From positions 1 to 46,646 of the forward strand of contig CAMVAP010000022.1 of NCBI GenBank assembly GCA_947165485.1: DNA of 46,646 bases, in the 5' to 3' direction. Shown here one piece after another: positions 33,570 to 41,996 of this stretch. Both the position numbers and the translations under genes were made by a program. Under the pieces are notes generated by a model. That model saw only the letters and a program-made list of their open reading frames with translations, had not been told where the DNA came from and searched no databases. The DNA comes from an uncultured Prevotellaceae bacterium. Its GTDB lineage: Bacteria; Bacteroidota; Bacteroidia; Bacteroidales; Muribaculaceae. Position 1 is the stretch's first letter. Every line of letters begins with the position of its first letter.

Positions 33570-35747
33570 TCAATTACCCATCTCACTGAGGAACTTGATG
33601 CGTACCAGCCGCACCTCCTCCTCGGTGTAGTCATCGCCCAGTTCCTGCATAGCAGTCTCGATATTATCGGTGTGGCTGTCCTTGAAGTATTCAAAGATGT
33701 CCTCCTCGATATCGGCATCGATAGCCTCGTCAATGAAGTAGGACACATTGATCTTGGTACCACTATAGACAATGGCTTCCAGCTCATCGAGCAGCTCATC
33801 AAATTCCAGATCCTTGCTCTCGGCCAGGGCATCGAGGGGCACCTTGCGGTCGATGGCAGTGATGATTTCTACCTTGAGCTTACTCTTGTTGGCCACGGTG
33901 CGCACACGCATGTCCTCGGGACGCTCAATCTCGTTTTCCTCGACATATTTCTTGATGAGGTCAATAAACTCCTTGCCATATCGCTTAGCCTTGCCAGGCC
34001 CCACGCCGGGAATATTCTGCAACTCCTCGATAGTGATGGGATAGGTGGTGGCCATCGCATCGAGTGACGGTTCCTGGAAGATGACATAGGTGGGCAAACT
34101 GTGCTGCTTGGCGATCTTGCGCCTCAGGTCCTTGAGAATACTGAACAACTCAGCATCCACAGCGCCGCTGCCGCCTCCACGCAGTTCCTCGTCGAGCATC
34201 TCGGTATATTCATTATCCTCAACGATCCAGAATTTCTCACGACTACCGAGGAAGGCTTTACCCTTGGCCGTAACCTTGATGACACCGTAATTCTCAATGT
34301 CCTTGGCCAGATAATCGCCAAAGACACCTTGACGTATCACGGCCAGCAGGAATTTCTCATCACGCTCCTCACAGCAACCAAACACTTCCAGTTCCTCGTG
34401 CTTGTAGCCCTTGATCTCGTTGGTCGCATCACCCATCATCACATGGGCCACATACTCGGGCTTGAATCGCTCGCGCAGGGCAATGATGGTCTCGATAGCA
34501 GCGCGCAATTCCTCACTGGCCTCGACCCTCTTCTTGGGCTTGAGGCAGTTATCACAATTACCGCAGTTCTCCTGCTCATAGGTCTCGCCGAAGTAGTGCA
34601 GCAACGAGCGGCGCCGGCACACCGACGACTCGGCATAATCACGGGTTTCAAGCAGCAATTGCTTGCCAATCTCCTGCTCGGCGATGGGCTTACCCTGCAT
34701 GAATTTCTCCAGTTTGTCCAGGTCCTTGCGGGAATAGAAGGTGATGCACTTGCCCTCGCCACCGTCACGTCCGGCGCGTCCCGTCTCCTGATAATATCCC
34801 TCAAGACTCTTGGGAATATCATAATGGATGACAAACCTCACGTCGGGCTTGTCGATGCCCATACCGAATGCGATAGTAGCCACAATGACATCAACATCCT
34901 CGCTCAAGAAGGCATCCTGATTGGCGCTGCGCACGGCGCTGTCCATACCGGCATGATAGGGCAATGCCTTGATATCGTTGAGGCACAAGACCTCGGCAAG
35001 TTCCTCCACCTTCTTGCGGCTCAGGCAATAAATGATGCCCGACTTCCCCTCATTACCCTTGATGAACTTGATGATCTCGCGGTCCACGTCCTTGGTCTTG
35101 GGGCGCACCTCATAGTAGAGGTTGGGGCGATTGAATGACGACTTGAACACCGAGGCCTCGGTCATACCCAGATTCTTCTGGATATCATGCTGGACCTTGG
35201 GAGTCGCTGTAGCGGTCAAGGCAATAATCGGTCGCTCACCGATGCGGTTGATGATGGGGCGTATGTTGCGGTACTCAGGGCGGAAATCGTGTCCCCACTC
35301 CGAGATACAATGCGCTTCATCCACAGCATAGAACGAGATGGGCACATCCTTCAAGAAAGCCACATTCTCTTCCTTGGTAAGGGATTCGGGGGCGACATAC
35401 AGCAACTTGGTGCGGCCACTGCGCACGTCATCTTTCACCACCTCGATGGCCTGCTTGGTCAATGAGGAGTTGATAAAGTGGGCGATGCCGTCTTCCTCGC
35501 TATAGCTGCGCATGGCATCAACCTGGTTTTTCATCAGTGCGATTAGAGGTGATATGACAATGGCAGTACCTTCCATGAGACGGGCAGGCAACTGGTAGCA
35601 CAATGACTTGCCACCTCCTGTGGGCATGAGTACAAACGTGTCATGCTCGGCAAGAAGGTTCTCGATGATTGCTTCCTGGTTCCCTTTAAAGGACTCAAAA
35701 CCAAAGTACTCCTTTAGTGCCGATATCAGCTTTCTGTTCTTCGCCAT
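33570..35747 (-). CDS. recQ: ATP-dependent DNA helicase RecQ
   Basis: The 725-residue protein has a Walker A PTGGGKS (about 42-48), DEAH box (about 141-144), helicase domain 2 with YYQETGRAGRDG, and the RQC zinc-binding Cys set (CRRRSLLHYFGE, CGNCDNC). An HRDC domain lies at about 545-625 (LPTYVIFQ, NIPGVGPGKAKRYG), followed by a C-terminal extension of about 100 residues including a helix-turn-helix-like region. It unwinds 3'-to-5' recombination and fork-repair intermediates. It is a single gene with its own promoter. Confidence 0.96.
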   Translation of the reverse strand: MAKNRKLISALKEYFGFESFKGNQEAIIENLLAEHDTFVLMPTGGGKSLCYQLPARLMEGTAIVISPLIALMKNQVDAMRSYSEEDGIAHFINSSLTKQAIEVVKDDVRSGRTKLLYVAPESLTKEENVAFLKDVPISFYAVDEAHCISEWGHDFRPEYRNIRPIINRIGERPIIALTATATPKVQHDIQKNLGMTEASVFKSSFNRPNLYYEVRPKTKDVDREIIKFIKGNEGKSGIIYCLSRKKVEELAEVLCLNDIKALPYHAGMDSAVRSANQDAFLSEDVDVIVATIAFGMGIDKPDVRFVIHYDIPKSLEGYYQETGRAGRDGGEGKCITFYSRKDLDKLEKFMQGKPIAEQEIGKQLLLETRDYAESSVCRRRSLLHYFGETYEQENCGNCDNCLKPKKRVEASEELRAAIETIIALRERFKPEYVAHVMMGDATNEIKGYKHEELEVFGCCEERDEKFLLAVIRQGVFGDYLAKDIENYGVIKVTAKGKAFLGSREKFWIVEDNEYTEMLDEELRGGGSGAVDAELFSILKDLRRKIAKQHSLPTYVIFQEPSLDAMATTYPITIEELQNIPGVGPGKAKRYGKEFIDLIKKYVEENEIERPEDMRVRTVANKSKLKVEIITAIDRKVPLDALAESKDLEFDELLDELEAIVYSGTKINVSYFIDEAIDADIEEDIFEYFKDSHTDNIETAMQELGDDYTEEEVRLVRIKFLSEMGN

Positions 35748-35774
35748 AATAGTTTAGGGTTTTCTATGATTTAG

Positions 35775-35782
35775 CAAATATA
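35775..35782 (-). promoter_or_regulatory. -7 box of recQ
   Basis: The minus strand reads TATATTTG, a TAnnTTTG match, 27 bp before the start codon. The -33 position has only a partial match (TTGTG). Confidence 0.5.
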
Positions 35783-35825
35783 CTGCTTTTATGTGAACTG
35801 CACAATATTTAGGTAAATTATTTTC

Positions 35826-35863
35826 CTCTACCCGGGCTCCTGGAGGGGAGCTACCGGGTAGAG
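35826..35863 (-). terminator. terminator hairpin of the clpP-clpX operon
   Basis: CTCTACCCGG (35826-35835) pairs exactly with CCGGGTAGAG (35854-35863), and an inner GCTCC/GGAGC stem extends the hairpin. It lies just past the clpX stop; the following U-tract on the minus strand is weak. Confidence 0.65.
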
Positions 35864-35874
35864 TTGTCTATGGG

Positions 35875-37122
35875 TCAGAGGCTTTTACTTATCAAATCAA
35901 AATTGGATTTGTCGAGCTGGTGCTGGGCAAACTCCTTGGTGAGCACATAACGTTTCTCGCCTAGTGACGGAGCCTGGTACATGACATCGATCATGATGGT
36001 CTCAAACAAGCTGCGCAGTCCGCGGGCACCCAATTTATACTCGATAGACTTGTCCACGACATAGGTCAACACGTCATCCTCGATGATAAGCTCTACCCCA
36101 TCCATCTCCAGCAACTTCTTGTACTGGCGCACGATAGCATTGCGTGGCTCGGTAAGAATGCGCAACAAGGCATCACGGTCCAGGGGTTCCAGGTTGGTCA
36201 AGATGGGCAGTCGGCCAATGATCTCGGGGATGAGGCCATAGCTTCTCAAGTCCTGTGGTGCGACAAAGTGCAACAACTTGTCACGGTCGCTCTTGCTCAC
36301 GTGGTTTCCATTGCCATAGCCCACCACATGGGTGTTCATGCGCAAGGCTATTTTGCGCTCGATGCCCTCAAAGGCACCGCCGCAGATGAAGAGGATATTC
36401 TTGGTATCCACTGCAATCATCTTCTGCTCGGGATGCTTGCGGCCACCTTGGGGCGGCACATTGACCACCGAGCCCTCAAGCAGTTTTAACAGACCCTGCT
36501 GCACGCCCTCGCCGCTCACGTCGCGTGTGATCGAGGGGTTGTCCCCCTTGCGGGCGATCTTGTCGATCTCGTCGATAAAGACAATGCCACGCTCGGCCTC
36601 GGCGACATTGTAGTCACATGCGGCCAGCAGTCTGGTCAACAGGCTCTCGATGTCCTCACCCACGTATCCAGCCTCGGTCAGCACAGTAGCGTCAACGATG
36701 GCAAAGGGCACCTTCAACATGCGCGCGATGGTCTTGGCAAGCAACGTCTTGCCCGTACCCGTGGGACCCACGATGATGATGTTGCTCTTCTCGATATCTA
36801 TCTCATCGTCATGCTTCTGGTTCAAGCGTTTGTAGTGGTTATAGACTGCCACCGACAGGTACCGCTTGGCGGTATCTTGTCCGATAACATATTGATCCAG
36901 ATAGGCTTTGATCTCGGCTGGTTTGGGCAGGCTTTCCATATCCAGGTCGGGAAGCGACGACAATGCCATTTTGTTGAGGTACTCATGTGAGAGTTCCACA
37001 GCGCGTTCGGCACAATCATTACAGATGCAACCGTTCATGCCGGGCAGCATTAACTCCACCTCACGGTCACTGCGACCACAGAAACTGCAATACAGTGTGT
37101 TAGAATCTTTCTTTTTTGCCAT
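35875..37122 (-). CDS. clpX: ATP-dependent Clp protease ATP-binding subunit ClpX
   Basis: The 415-residue protein has an N-terminal zinc-binding domain (Cys12, Cys15, Cys34, Cys37), a Walker A GPTGTGKT (119-126), a Walker B VFIDEIDK and the sensor/substrate-pore region, ending with the alpha-helical small AAA+ domain. ClpX unfolds tagged proteins and feeds them to ClpP. It lies 2 bp after clpP on the same strand, so the two are co-transcribed. The length is usual for the family. Confidence 0.97.
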   Translation of the reverse strand: MAKKKDSNTLYCSFCGRSDREVELMLPGMNGCICNDCAERAVELSHEYLNKMALSSLPDLDMESLPKPAEIKAYLDQYVIGQDTAKRYLSVAVYNHYKRLNQKHDDEIDIEKSNIIIVGPTGTGKTLLAKTIARMLKVPFAIVDATVLTEAGYVGEDIESLLTRLLAACDYNVAEAERGIVFIDEIDKIARKGDNPSITRDVSGEGVQQGLLKLLEGSVVNVPPQGGRKHPEQKMIAVDTKNILFICGGAFEGIERKIALRMNTHVVGYGNGNHVSKSDRDKLLHFVAPQDLRSYGLIPEIIGRLPILTNLEPLDRDALLRILTEPRNAIVRQYKKLLEMDGVELIIEDDVLTYVVDKSIEYKLGARGLRSLFETIMIDVMYQAPSLGEKRYVLTKEFAQHQLDKSNFDLISKSL

Positions 37123-37124
37123 AA

Positions 37125-37832
37125 TTACTTCTCGGGGTGATTCTCGGCGGCAGTAGCAGCAGGCGACTCACGCACGAGCACCTTGTCGATCATGCCATAA
37201 TCCTTGGCCTCGTCGGCAGTCATCCAGTAGTCACGATCACTGTCGGCATACACCTTGTCATAGTTCTGACCCGAGTGGTCGCTGATGATGGTGTAGAGTT
37301 CTTTCTTGAGCTTGAGAATCTCACGCGAAGTGATCTCGATGTCGGAGGCCTGACCACTGATGCCGCCCATGGGCTGGTGAATCATCACGCGGCTATGCTT
37401 GAGGGCAAAGCGTTTGTCCTTTTGGCCAGCTACAAGTAGCACGGCGGCCATCGAAGCGGCCATACCGGTGCATATCGTGGAGACATCGCTCTGGATGTAC
37501 TGCATCGTGTCATAGATACCCAATCCGGCATACACCGATCCGCCCGGCGAGTTGATGTAGAGTGAGATATCCTTGCCAGGATCGGCGCTATCGAGATAGA
37601 GCAATTGAGCCTGGATGACGTTGGCGGTATAGTCATCGACCTGGGTACCCAGGAAGATGATGCGGTCCATCATCAAGCGCGAGAACACGTCCAGCTGAGT
37701 CACATTGAGCTGTCGTTCTTCCATGATTGTGGGAGAAATATAGTTATTGGATACGCCGGCAGCGAACTGGTCAAGCGCCAGTCCGTTCATGCCCAAGTGA
37801 TGCACTGCAAATTTTCTGAAATCGTTTTCCAT
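37125..37832 (-). CDS. clpP: ATP-dependent Clp protease proteolytic subunit ClpP
   Basis: The 235-residue protein has the Ser127 nucleophile in [10 protein letters not shown] and His152 in VMIHQPMGG, with [13 protein letters not shown] before them. The N-terminus is about 25 residues longer than in E. coli. The 14-subunit barrel degrades proteins unfolded by ClpX, which is encoded 2 bp downstream. The last residues are Ala/Glu-rich. Trigger factor lies just upstream, giving the common tig-clpP-clpX order. Confidence 0.97.
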   Translation of the reverse strand: MENDFRKFAVHHLGMNGLALDQFAAGVSNNYISPTIMEERQLNVTQLDVFSRLMMDRIIFLGTQVDDYTANVIQAQLLYLDSADPGKDISLYINSPGGSVYAGLGIYDTMQYIQSDVSTICTGMAASMAAVLLVAGQKDKRFALKHSRVMIHQPMGGISGQASDIEITSREILKLKKELYTIISDHSGQNYDKVYADSDRDYWMTADEAKDYGMIDKVLVRESPAATAAENHPEK

Positions 37833-37863
37833 ATAAATTCTAACGTTAAAATAAATTTTTGTT

Positions 37864-37871
37864 CAAAGATA
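37864..37871 (-). promoter_or_regulatory. -7 box of clpPX
   Basis: The minus strand reads TATCTTTG, an exact -7 match, 31 bp before the clpP start. The -33 box is not clear at 19-20 bp. The region 37833-38066 also contains the trigger factor terminator and no gene. Confidence 0.5.
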
Positions 37872-38004
37872 CAATCTTTTTCTCAACTGCATGTCATCAT
37901 TGAGAAATATTTTTATTGACTTGACACAAAAACCGCGCCAACCGACATTTTGTCACCTCGGTCATTCTAGTGTCCATGGTCTTGACAACATTATTAAGAG
38001 ATGA

Positions 38005-38034
38005 AGCAGGGTGGCCACACCGGGTCACCCTGCT
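38005..38034 (-). terminator. terminator hairpin of tig
   Basis: AGCAGGGTG (38005-38013) pairs exactly with CACCCTGCT (38026-38034), with a 12-nt loop that can form additional G/C pairs. It lies 32 bp past the tig stop; the U-tract is weak. Confidence 0.6.
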
Positions 38035-38066
38035 CCATGTTTATTTCTCTTGTAGAGGTGTTGTGG

Positions 38067-39434
38067 TTACTTATCCCCCTCGTACAGCTTGCGGAAGTCC
38101 TCGACGCTGATTTCCTTCTCGTTAACCTTGACGGCCTCCTTGACAGCGGCATAGAACTTGTTGTCGATGGCGTGCTCTTGAACCATCTCGCGAGTGCGGT
38201 CATCCTGCATGAAGCGCTCGGCTTGCTGCTTGATGATGTCCTCGGGAGCATTGTAGATGCCATACTGTGACAGCTGCTGCTGTGCAAATACCATAGCTGC
38301 GGCATCAATGTCTTCCTTCTCGACCTGGATACCCAGTTCCTGGGCCAGATGGTCCTTAACGAGTTGCCAACGCAGCTGCTTGAACATGTTCTGAGCCTCC
38401 TCGTCGGTCACCTCGGGATTCTCCTTGTTGTCCTGCTCGCGGCGCAACTTGAGGAAGCGCTTCAGGAACTCCTCGGGCAATTGCAGCTCGCCAGCCTTCT
38501 CGGTGAGAATGCGCTGGGCGTCAACGGTAAAGCGGTAGTTGCTCTCGGGAACGTTGGCCTGCTTGATCAGTTCACGGACAGCCTCGCGGAATGCGGCCTC
38601 GTCCTTCACCTCGGTCTCGGTGCCGAGCACGTTCTTGAAGAACTCCTCGTTCATCTCGGCCTCCTGGTTGACCTTTACCTCCTCGATGGTGATGCGGAAG
38701 TCACTCTTCACGTCGGCATCCTTGCGGTCCACGTTGAGCAATGCGGCCAGCTCGGCGATGTTGCCGTTATTGGCCTTGTGGGGATTGAACACAAAGGTGT
38801 CACCCACCTTCACGCCAACAAACTTGGCGGCCTCGTCATCATCGGCGAGGTAGCGGGGCGAGATCACCGTGCGCTCCACCTTGATACCGTCTTCCTTGTC
38901 ATTGCCCTGCTCGTCGAGCTCAATCATCGAGCCACGCAGCATCGACTCCTTGTCGCTCACCTCGCCATCCACGAGGGTGCCCAGGCGCTTGCGGTCATGA
39001 GCGATGGCGTCGTCCACCATCTGATCGGTTACCTCAATATTATAATAGGGCACATTGATGCGCTTGTTGAGCTTGAGTTCGATAGCAGGAGCAATACCCA
39101 GATCAAACTTGAAGGACATCTCCTCGTCATTCATCAAGTCCACCTTGGTGCTCTCGTTGGGCAGGGGTTCGCCCAGCACTTGCAGCTTGTTTTCACGGAT
39201 GTAGTCATACATCGCGCGGCCCACCATGCGGTCAACCACGTCGGCAGTGACACTGGGACCGTAAAACTTCATCAACAAGTTCTTGGGAGCCTTACCGGGG
39301 CGGAAGCCCTTCAGCGGGTGACGCACGCCCATCTTTGCCACTTCCTTATTCACATCAGCGGCAAAATCTTCTCTCTTAATGTCAACGGTGAGCAGTCCGT
39401 TCACCGCGTCAATCTGTTCAAAACTTACGTTCAT
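38067..39434 (-). CDS. tig: trigger factor
   Basis: The 455-residue protein has the ribosome-binding N-terminal domain (about 1-115) with a signature of the GFRPGKAP type (44-51, preceded by HPLK), a middle domain and a long helical C-terminal arm domain. The region equivalent to the FKBP isomerase domain (about 150-250) is recognisable only loosely and lacks the usual FKBP active-site pattern, so isomerase activity is doubtful. It is the ribosome-associated chaperone that meets nascent chains. It has a strong promoter and a hairpin after its stop. Confidence 0.95.
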   Translation of the reverse strand: MNVSFEQIDAVNGLLTVDIKREDFAADVNKEVAKMGVRHPLKGFRPGKAPKNLLMKFYGPSVTADVVDRMVGRAMYDYIRENKLQVLGEPLPNESTKVDLMNDEEMSFKFDLGIAPAIELKLNKRINVPYYNIEVTDQMVDDAIAHDRKRLGTLVDGEVSDKESMLRGSMIELDEQGNDKEDGIKVERTVISPRYLADDDEAAKFVGVKVGDTFVFNPHKANNGNIAELAALLNVDRKDADVKSDFRITIEEVKVNQEAEMNEEFFKNVLGTETEVKDEAAFREAVRELIKQANVPESNYRFTVDAQRILTEKAGELQLPEEFLKRFLKLRREQDNKENPEVTDEEAQNMFKQLRWQLVKDHLAQELGIQVEKEDIDAAAMVFAQQQLSQYGIYNAPEDIIKQQAERFMQDDRTREMVQEHAIDNKFYAAVKEAVKVNEKEISVEDFRKLYEGDK

Positions 39435-39484
39435 TTAATTGTTTTCTATTGTAGGTTAAATGTTTAATTCTCAAAAAGCGGGTG

Positions 39485-39515
39485 CAAAGGTACTACTTTT
39501 CACACGATAGACAAA
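39485..39515 (-). promoter_or_regulatory. tig promoter
   Basis: On the minus strand, TTTG (complement of 39512-39515), a 19-bp spacer and TACCTTTG (complement of 39485-39492) match the Bacteroidota consensus. It lies 50 bp before the start codon. Confidence 0.85.
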
Positions 39516-39571
39516 ATTTCATGCCGAAAATCGCATAAAAAAGAAATCATTCTATTTAAAATGAAAAAGAT

Positions 39572-39627
39572 AAGCACAATAAATACCTATCGGCCTTGAC
39601 CAGCAACTGAATGTATTTATTGTGCTT
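39572..39627 (-). terminator. terminator of the ECF sigma factor gene
   Basis: AAGCACAATAAATAC (39572-39586) pairs perfectly with GTATTTATTGTGCTT (39613-39627), a 15-bp stem with a 26-nt loop. On the minus strand a T-rich tract (ATCTTTTTC) follows. It lies 33 bp past the sigma gene stop. Confidence 0.7.
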
Positions 39628-39660
39628 GTTGCATTCCACCCTGGCTGATGTGATGAAAAA

Positions 39661-40251
39661 TCACATCGTGAGGGCGATGTTATGTTCCTCGGCCATGCGG
39701 CGCATGTTCAGGATGGCATAGCGCATACGACCCAGGGCGGTGTTGATGCTCACGCCCGTGGTATCGGCTATCTCCTTGAAGCTCATGTTCTTGTAGTAAC
39801 GCATGACCAATACCTCGCGCTGGTTCTCGGGCAAGCATTTCACCAGGCGCCGCACGTCATCGTGTATCTGGCTGGTCACCAGGTTGTCCTCGATGGTGCA
39901 ATCCGACAGTTCCTTGCGGTTAAGGATATTGACATCGGTGTCATCGGTCGATTGCAGGTTCTCGGCCTTTACCTGGCGATAATAGTCGATGATGAGGTTG
40001 TGTGCGATGCGTGTGATCCAAGCGGGGAAATGCCCGTTCTCGACATATCGTCCCTGCTTGATGGTCATGATGGCTTTCACAAAGGTGTCCTGGAAAATAT
40101 CATTGGCCAGGCCTTCGTTTTTCACGGCGTGGAATATGTACATGAAAACACGGTCCTTGTGTCGCTCCAGCAGCGCATCAAAGGCCTCGTTGTTGCCATC
40201 GACATACAACGAAATAAGTTGCTCATCGCTCTTGTCCTTGTAAATCTTCAT
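39661..40251 (-). CDS. ECF-family RNA polymerase sigma factor
   Basis: The 196-residue protein has region 2 (DRVFMYIFHAVKNEGLANDI, DTFVKAIMTIKQGRY, AWITRIAHNLIIDYYR) and region 4 (LPENQREVLVMRYYKNMSFK, IADTTGVSINTALGRMRYAI). It resembles the housekeeping-type ECF factors near tig in Bacteroidota; no anti-sigma gene is adjacent. It directs RNA polymerase to envelope-stress or growth promoters; the regulon is unknown. Unlike the sigma domain at 13381 it is a free-standing protein. Confidence 0.93.
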   Translation of the reverse strand: MKIYKDKSDEQLISLYVDGNNEAFDALLERHKDRVFMYIFHAVKNEGLANDIFQDTFVKAIMTIKQGRYVENGHFPAWITRIAHNLIIDYYRQVKAENLQSTDDTDVNILNRKELSDCTIEDNLVTSQIHDDVRRLVKCLPENQREVLVMRYYKNMSFKEIADTTGVSINTALGRMRYAILNMRRMAEEHNIALTM

Positions 40252-40364
40252 TACTATTTATTTTTGGTTAATAATGAGTAATGTTTGTCGATAGGCAGTT
40301 TATTTTAATTAATGTCATTAATTGGAATATTCTCTCTCGTGTGAAATCATCAGATTTCGGGCTG

Positions 40365-40372
40365 CAAATATA
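40365..40372 (-). promoter_or_regulatory. -7 box of the ECF sigma gene
   Basis: The minus strand reads TATATTTG, a TAnnTTTG match, giving a leader of about 105 nt. The -33 is weak. The rest of 40252-40482 holds no recognisable gene. Confidence 0.45.
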
Positions 40373-40482
40373 GATAAAATCAAAAAAACAACAATCTTTT
40401 TTCAAAAAAAAGTGACTTTTCCACTTAAAAATTGCCAAAATCTGATAAGAAGCGCCCCATCACCGTGCAGGACAAGGCGTCA

Positions 40483-40800
40483 TCAACGGCGGCGGCGATT
40501 GCCGCGCATGTTCATGAGCCATCGGGTGATCCTGAAACCGAGCACCAGATAGTCGGCAGTCTTCAAGTGGTTGACCGTACCAGGCCTGAACATGAGCGCC
40601 CTGATGCCATTGGAGGCATAATTACTTTTCACGCCCTCGACATCATACTGCAATGCCGCGCGCCCCACCTCACGCTTGACGAGGGCTCTGGCACGTGCTT
40701 TCCTCAACTCGTCGAGGGTCATGCCACGCCACTCACGGGGCGCATCCATCGGCGGGTTCACCACCGTGCTATTGGAATCAATGCTACTATTCATTGTCAT
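40483..40800 (-). CDS. hypothetical protein of the YtxH/holin-like operon
   Basis: The 105-residue basic protein has no clear signal peptide; a mildly hydrophobic stretch lies near the C-terminus (ADYLVLGFRITRWLMNM) and the end is Arg-rich (RGNRRRR). I do not recognise a family. Its start overlaps the 3' end of the holin-like gene by 14 bp, and it is the last gene of a four-gene operon of small envelope proteins, so a membrane-associated role is inferred. A second possible start is residue 3. Confidence 0.65.
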   Translation of the reverse strand: MTMNSSIDSNSTVVNPPMDAPREWRGMTLDELRKARARALVKREVGRAALQYDVEGVKSNYASNGIRALMFRPGTVNHLKTADYLVLGFRITRWLMNMRGNRRRR

Positions 40801-41137
40801 CGGGTGTTAAAAACAACTTACTCACAAATCGAGCCACGGGATCAACAATCAGCTGCTTCTTGAAGGCAAACACCACCAGCAGCAGCACAATCAAGACACC
40901 GGCTGCTATCAAGTTGGCGCCCCACGCGCTGTCCAGTGCCGTGGTCAACACGGCCACCAGAGCGGCAAACAGGTGGTACACCACAAATGTGACGATGATA
41001 AACACCACTGCGACAAACGCAATGGCCGACAAGAGCACAGCCAACTTCTCGACCGCTGTGAGCTTGGTGTAGTTCCACTCCAGCGTGAAGAACTTGCGCG
41101 CCTCGGTTAACAGTTTCTTATAATCTATCTCGTTCAT
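40787..41137 (-). CDS. phage-holin-like (holin superfamily 6 type) membrane protein
   Basis: The 116-residue protein begins NEIDYKKLLTEARKF, an amphipathic segment, followed by two long membrane helices (about 35-60 and 70-95) and a short charged tail. This layout matches the Bacteroidota 'phage holin family' proteins encoded beside YtxH genes; there is no phage here, so a role in the envelope rather than lysis is likely. The ATG at 41137 is preferred over the one six codons upstream. Confidence 0.8.
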   Translation of the reverse strand: MNEIDYKKLLTEARKFFTLEWNYTKLTAVEKLAVLLSAIAFVAVVFIIVTFVVYHLFAALVAVLTTALDSAWGANLIAAGVLIVLLLVVFAFKKQLIVDPVARFVSKLFLTPDDNE

Positions 41138-41220
41138 AACGACGGTACTATACACAAGCCCATGGCAGACGGCGTGTCATCACTGTGTCACACCGCCTGT
41201 CATGGATGCGTGTAATTTTG

Positions 41221-41418
41221 TCAGTCCTCGATCTGGGCACTGATCTGCTTCACCAGTTGCTCCACCTCATCGTCGCTGAAGTCGATGCCGTTCTTCTTGA
41301 GCATCTCCTTGATGCGGCTGCGCAGGTCAGAGCCTTTCTCAGGAGCAAACAGGATAGCTGCCGATGCGCCGACCAGAGCGCCACCCAGGAAGGCATACAA
41401 TAAACTTAATCCTCTCAT
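41221..41418 (-). CDS. YtxH domain protein, downstream copy
   Basis: The 65-residue protein has one Ala/Gly-rich membrane helix (LLYAFLGGALVGASAAILFA) followed by the YtxH signature PEKGSDLRSRI and an acidic amphipathic tail. YtxH proteins are small stress-associated envelope proteins of unknown mechanism. It is paired with a paralogue 29 bp upstream. Confidence 0.82.
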   Translation of the reverse strand: MRGLSLLYAFLGGALVGASAAILFAPEKGSDLRSRIKEMLKKNGIDFSDDEVEQLVKQISAQIED

Positions 41419-41447
41419 TTCTTTATAAAGATTTAATCAGGTTATTA

Positions 41448-41645
41448 TTAATCTTTCATCACGTCGGCGATATCGTCAACCAGGTTGTCCAGCTTGGAGC
41501 CTTTCAACTTCACGCCCTGCTCGCGCAGCACATCGGCAATGCGCTTGCGTGTATCGTCACCTTTCTCGGGAGCAAACAACAATCCCACTGCAGCGCCAGC
41601 GATTGCACCGCCCACAACTGCCATAACAATGTTAATTGGTTTCAT
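41448..41645 (-). CDS. YtxH domain protein, upstream copy
   Basis: The 65-residue protein has the same plan: membrane helix (IVMAVVGGAIAGAAVGLLFA), PEKGDDTRKRI and an acidic tail. It is the first gene of the four-gene operon and has the operon promoter. The two YtxH copies are equal in length and clearly duplicated. Confidence 0.83.
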   Translation of the reverse strand: MKPINIVMAVVGGAIAGAAVGLLFAPEKGDDTRKRIADVLREQGVKLKGSKLDNLVDDIADVMKD

Positions 41646-41741
41646 ATCTATCTGAAAATTTAAGAATTAATAATGCTCTAGTATGGTCTCAACCTGCAAT
41701 TATCGTGCCATGAGATGCGGCATTCATCACATTTGAGGCAA

Positions 41742-41773
41742 TAAAATTACACTATCTTTTTCATTCGGACAAA
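41742..41773 (-). promoter_or_regulatory. promoter of the YtxH operon
   Basis: On the minus strand, TTTG (complement of 41770-41773), a 20-bp spacer and TAATTTTA (complement of 41742-41749, one mismatch) form a good Bacteroidota-type promoter, 96 bp before the first YtxH start. Confidence 0.6.
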
Positions 41774-41945
41774 CTTTTTTCTAAAAAAACTCCTTTTTCG
41801 CTTTCATCATCCACGCACGGGTAGGCCTTAAGCCGATTTAAAAGCACGATGCAGTATCTATGACACAACCTCGTCCTCACCCTAGTTTTGCTACAACCTG
41901 TTCCAGAACAATTTTTGGCGCGGTAGCTGGGGGCAAAGTAAAAGA

Positions 41946-41977
41946 TTTGTTTTTCTCGTGAAAAAATTGTACCTTTG
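41946..41977 (+). promoter_or_regulatory. uvrA promoter
   Basis: TTTG (41946-41949), a 20-bp spacer and TACCTTTG (41970-41977) match the consensus. The box lies 19 bp before the chosen ATG at 41997 and overlaps the longer reading frame that starts at 41958, which excludes the longer start. Confidence 0.85.
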
Positions 41978-41996
41978 CGGGCTCAATTTATCAGCA

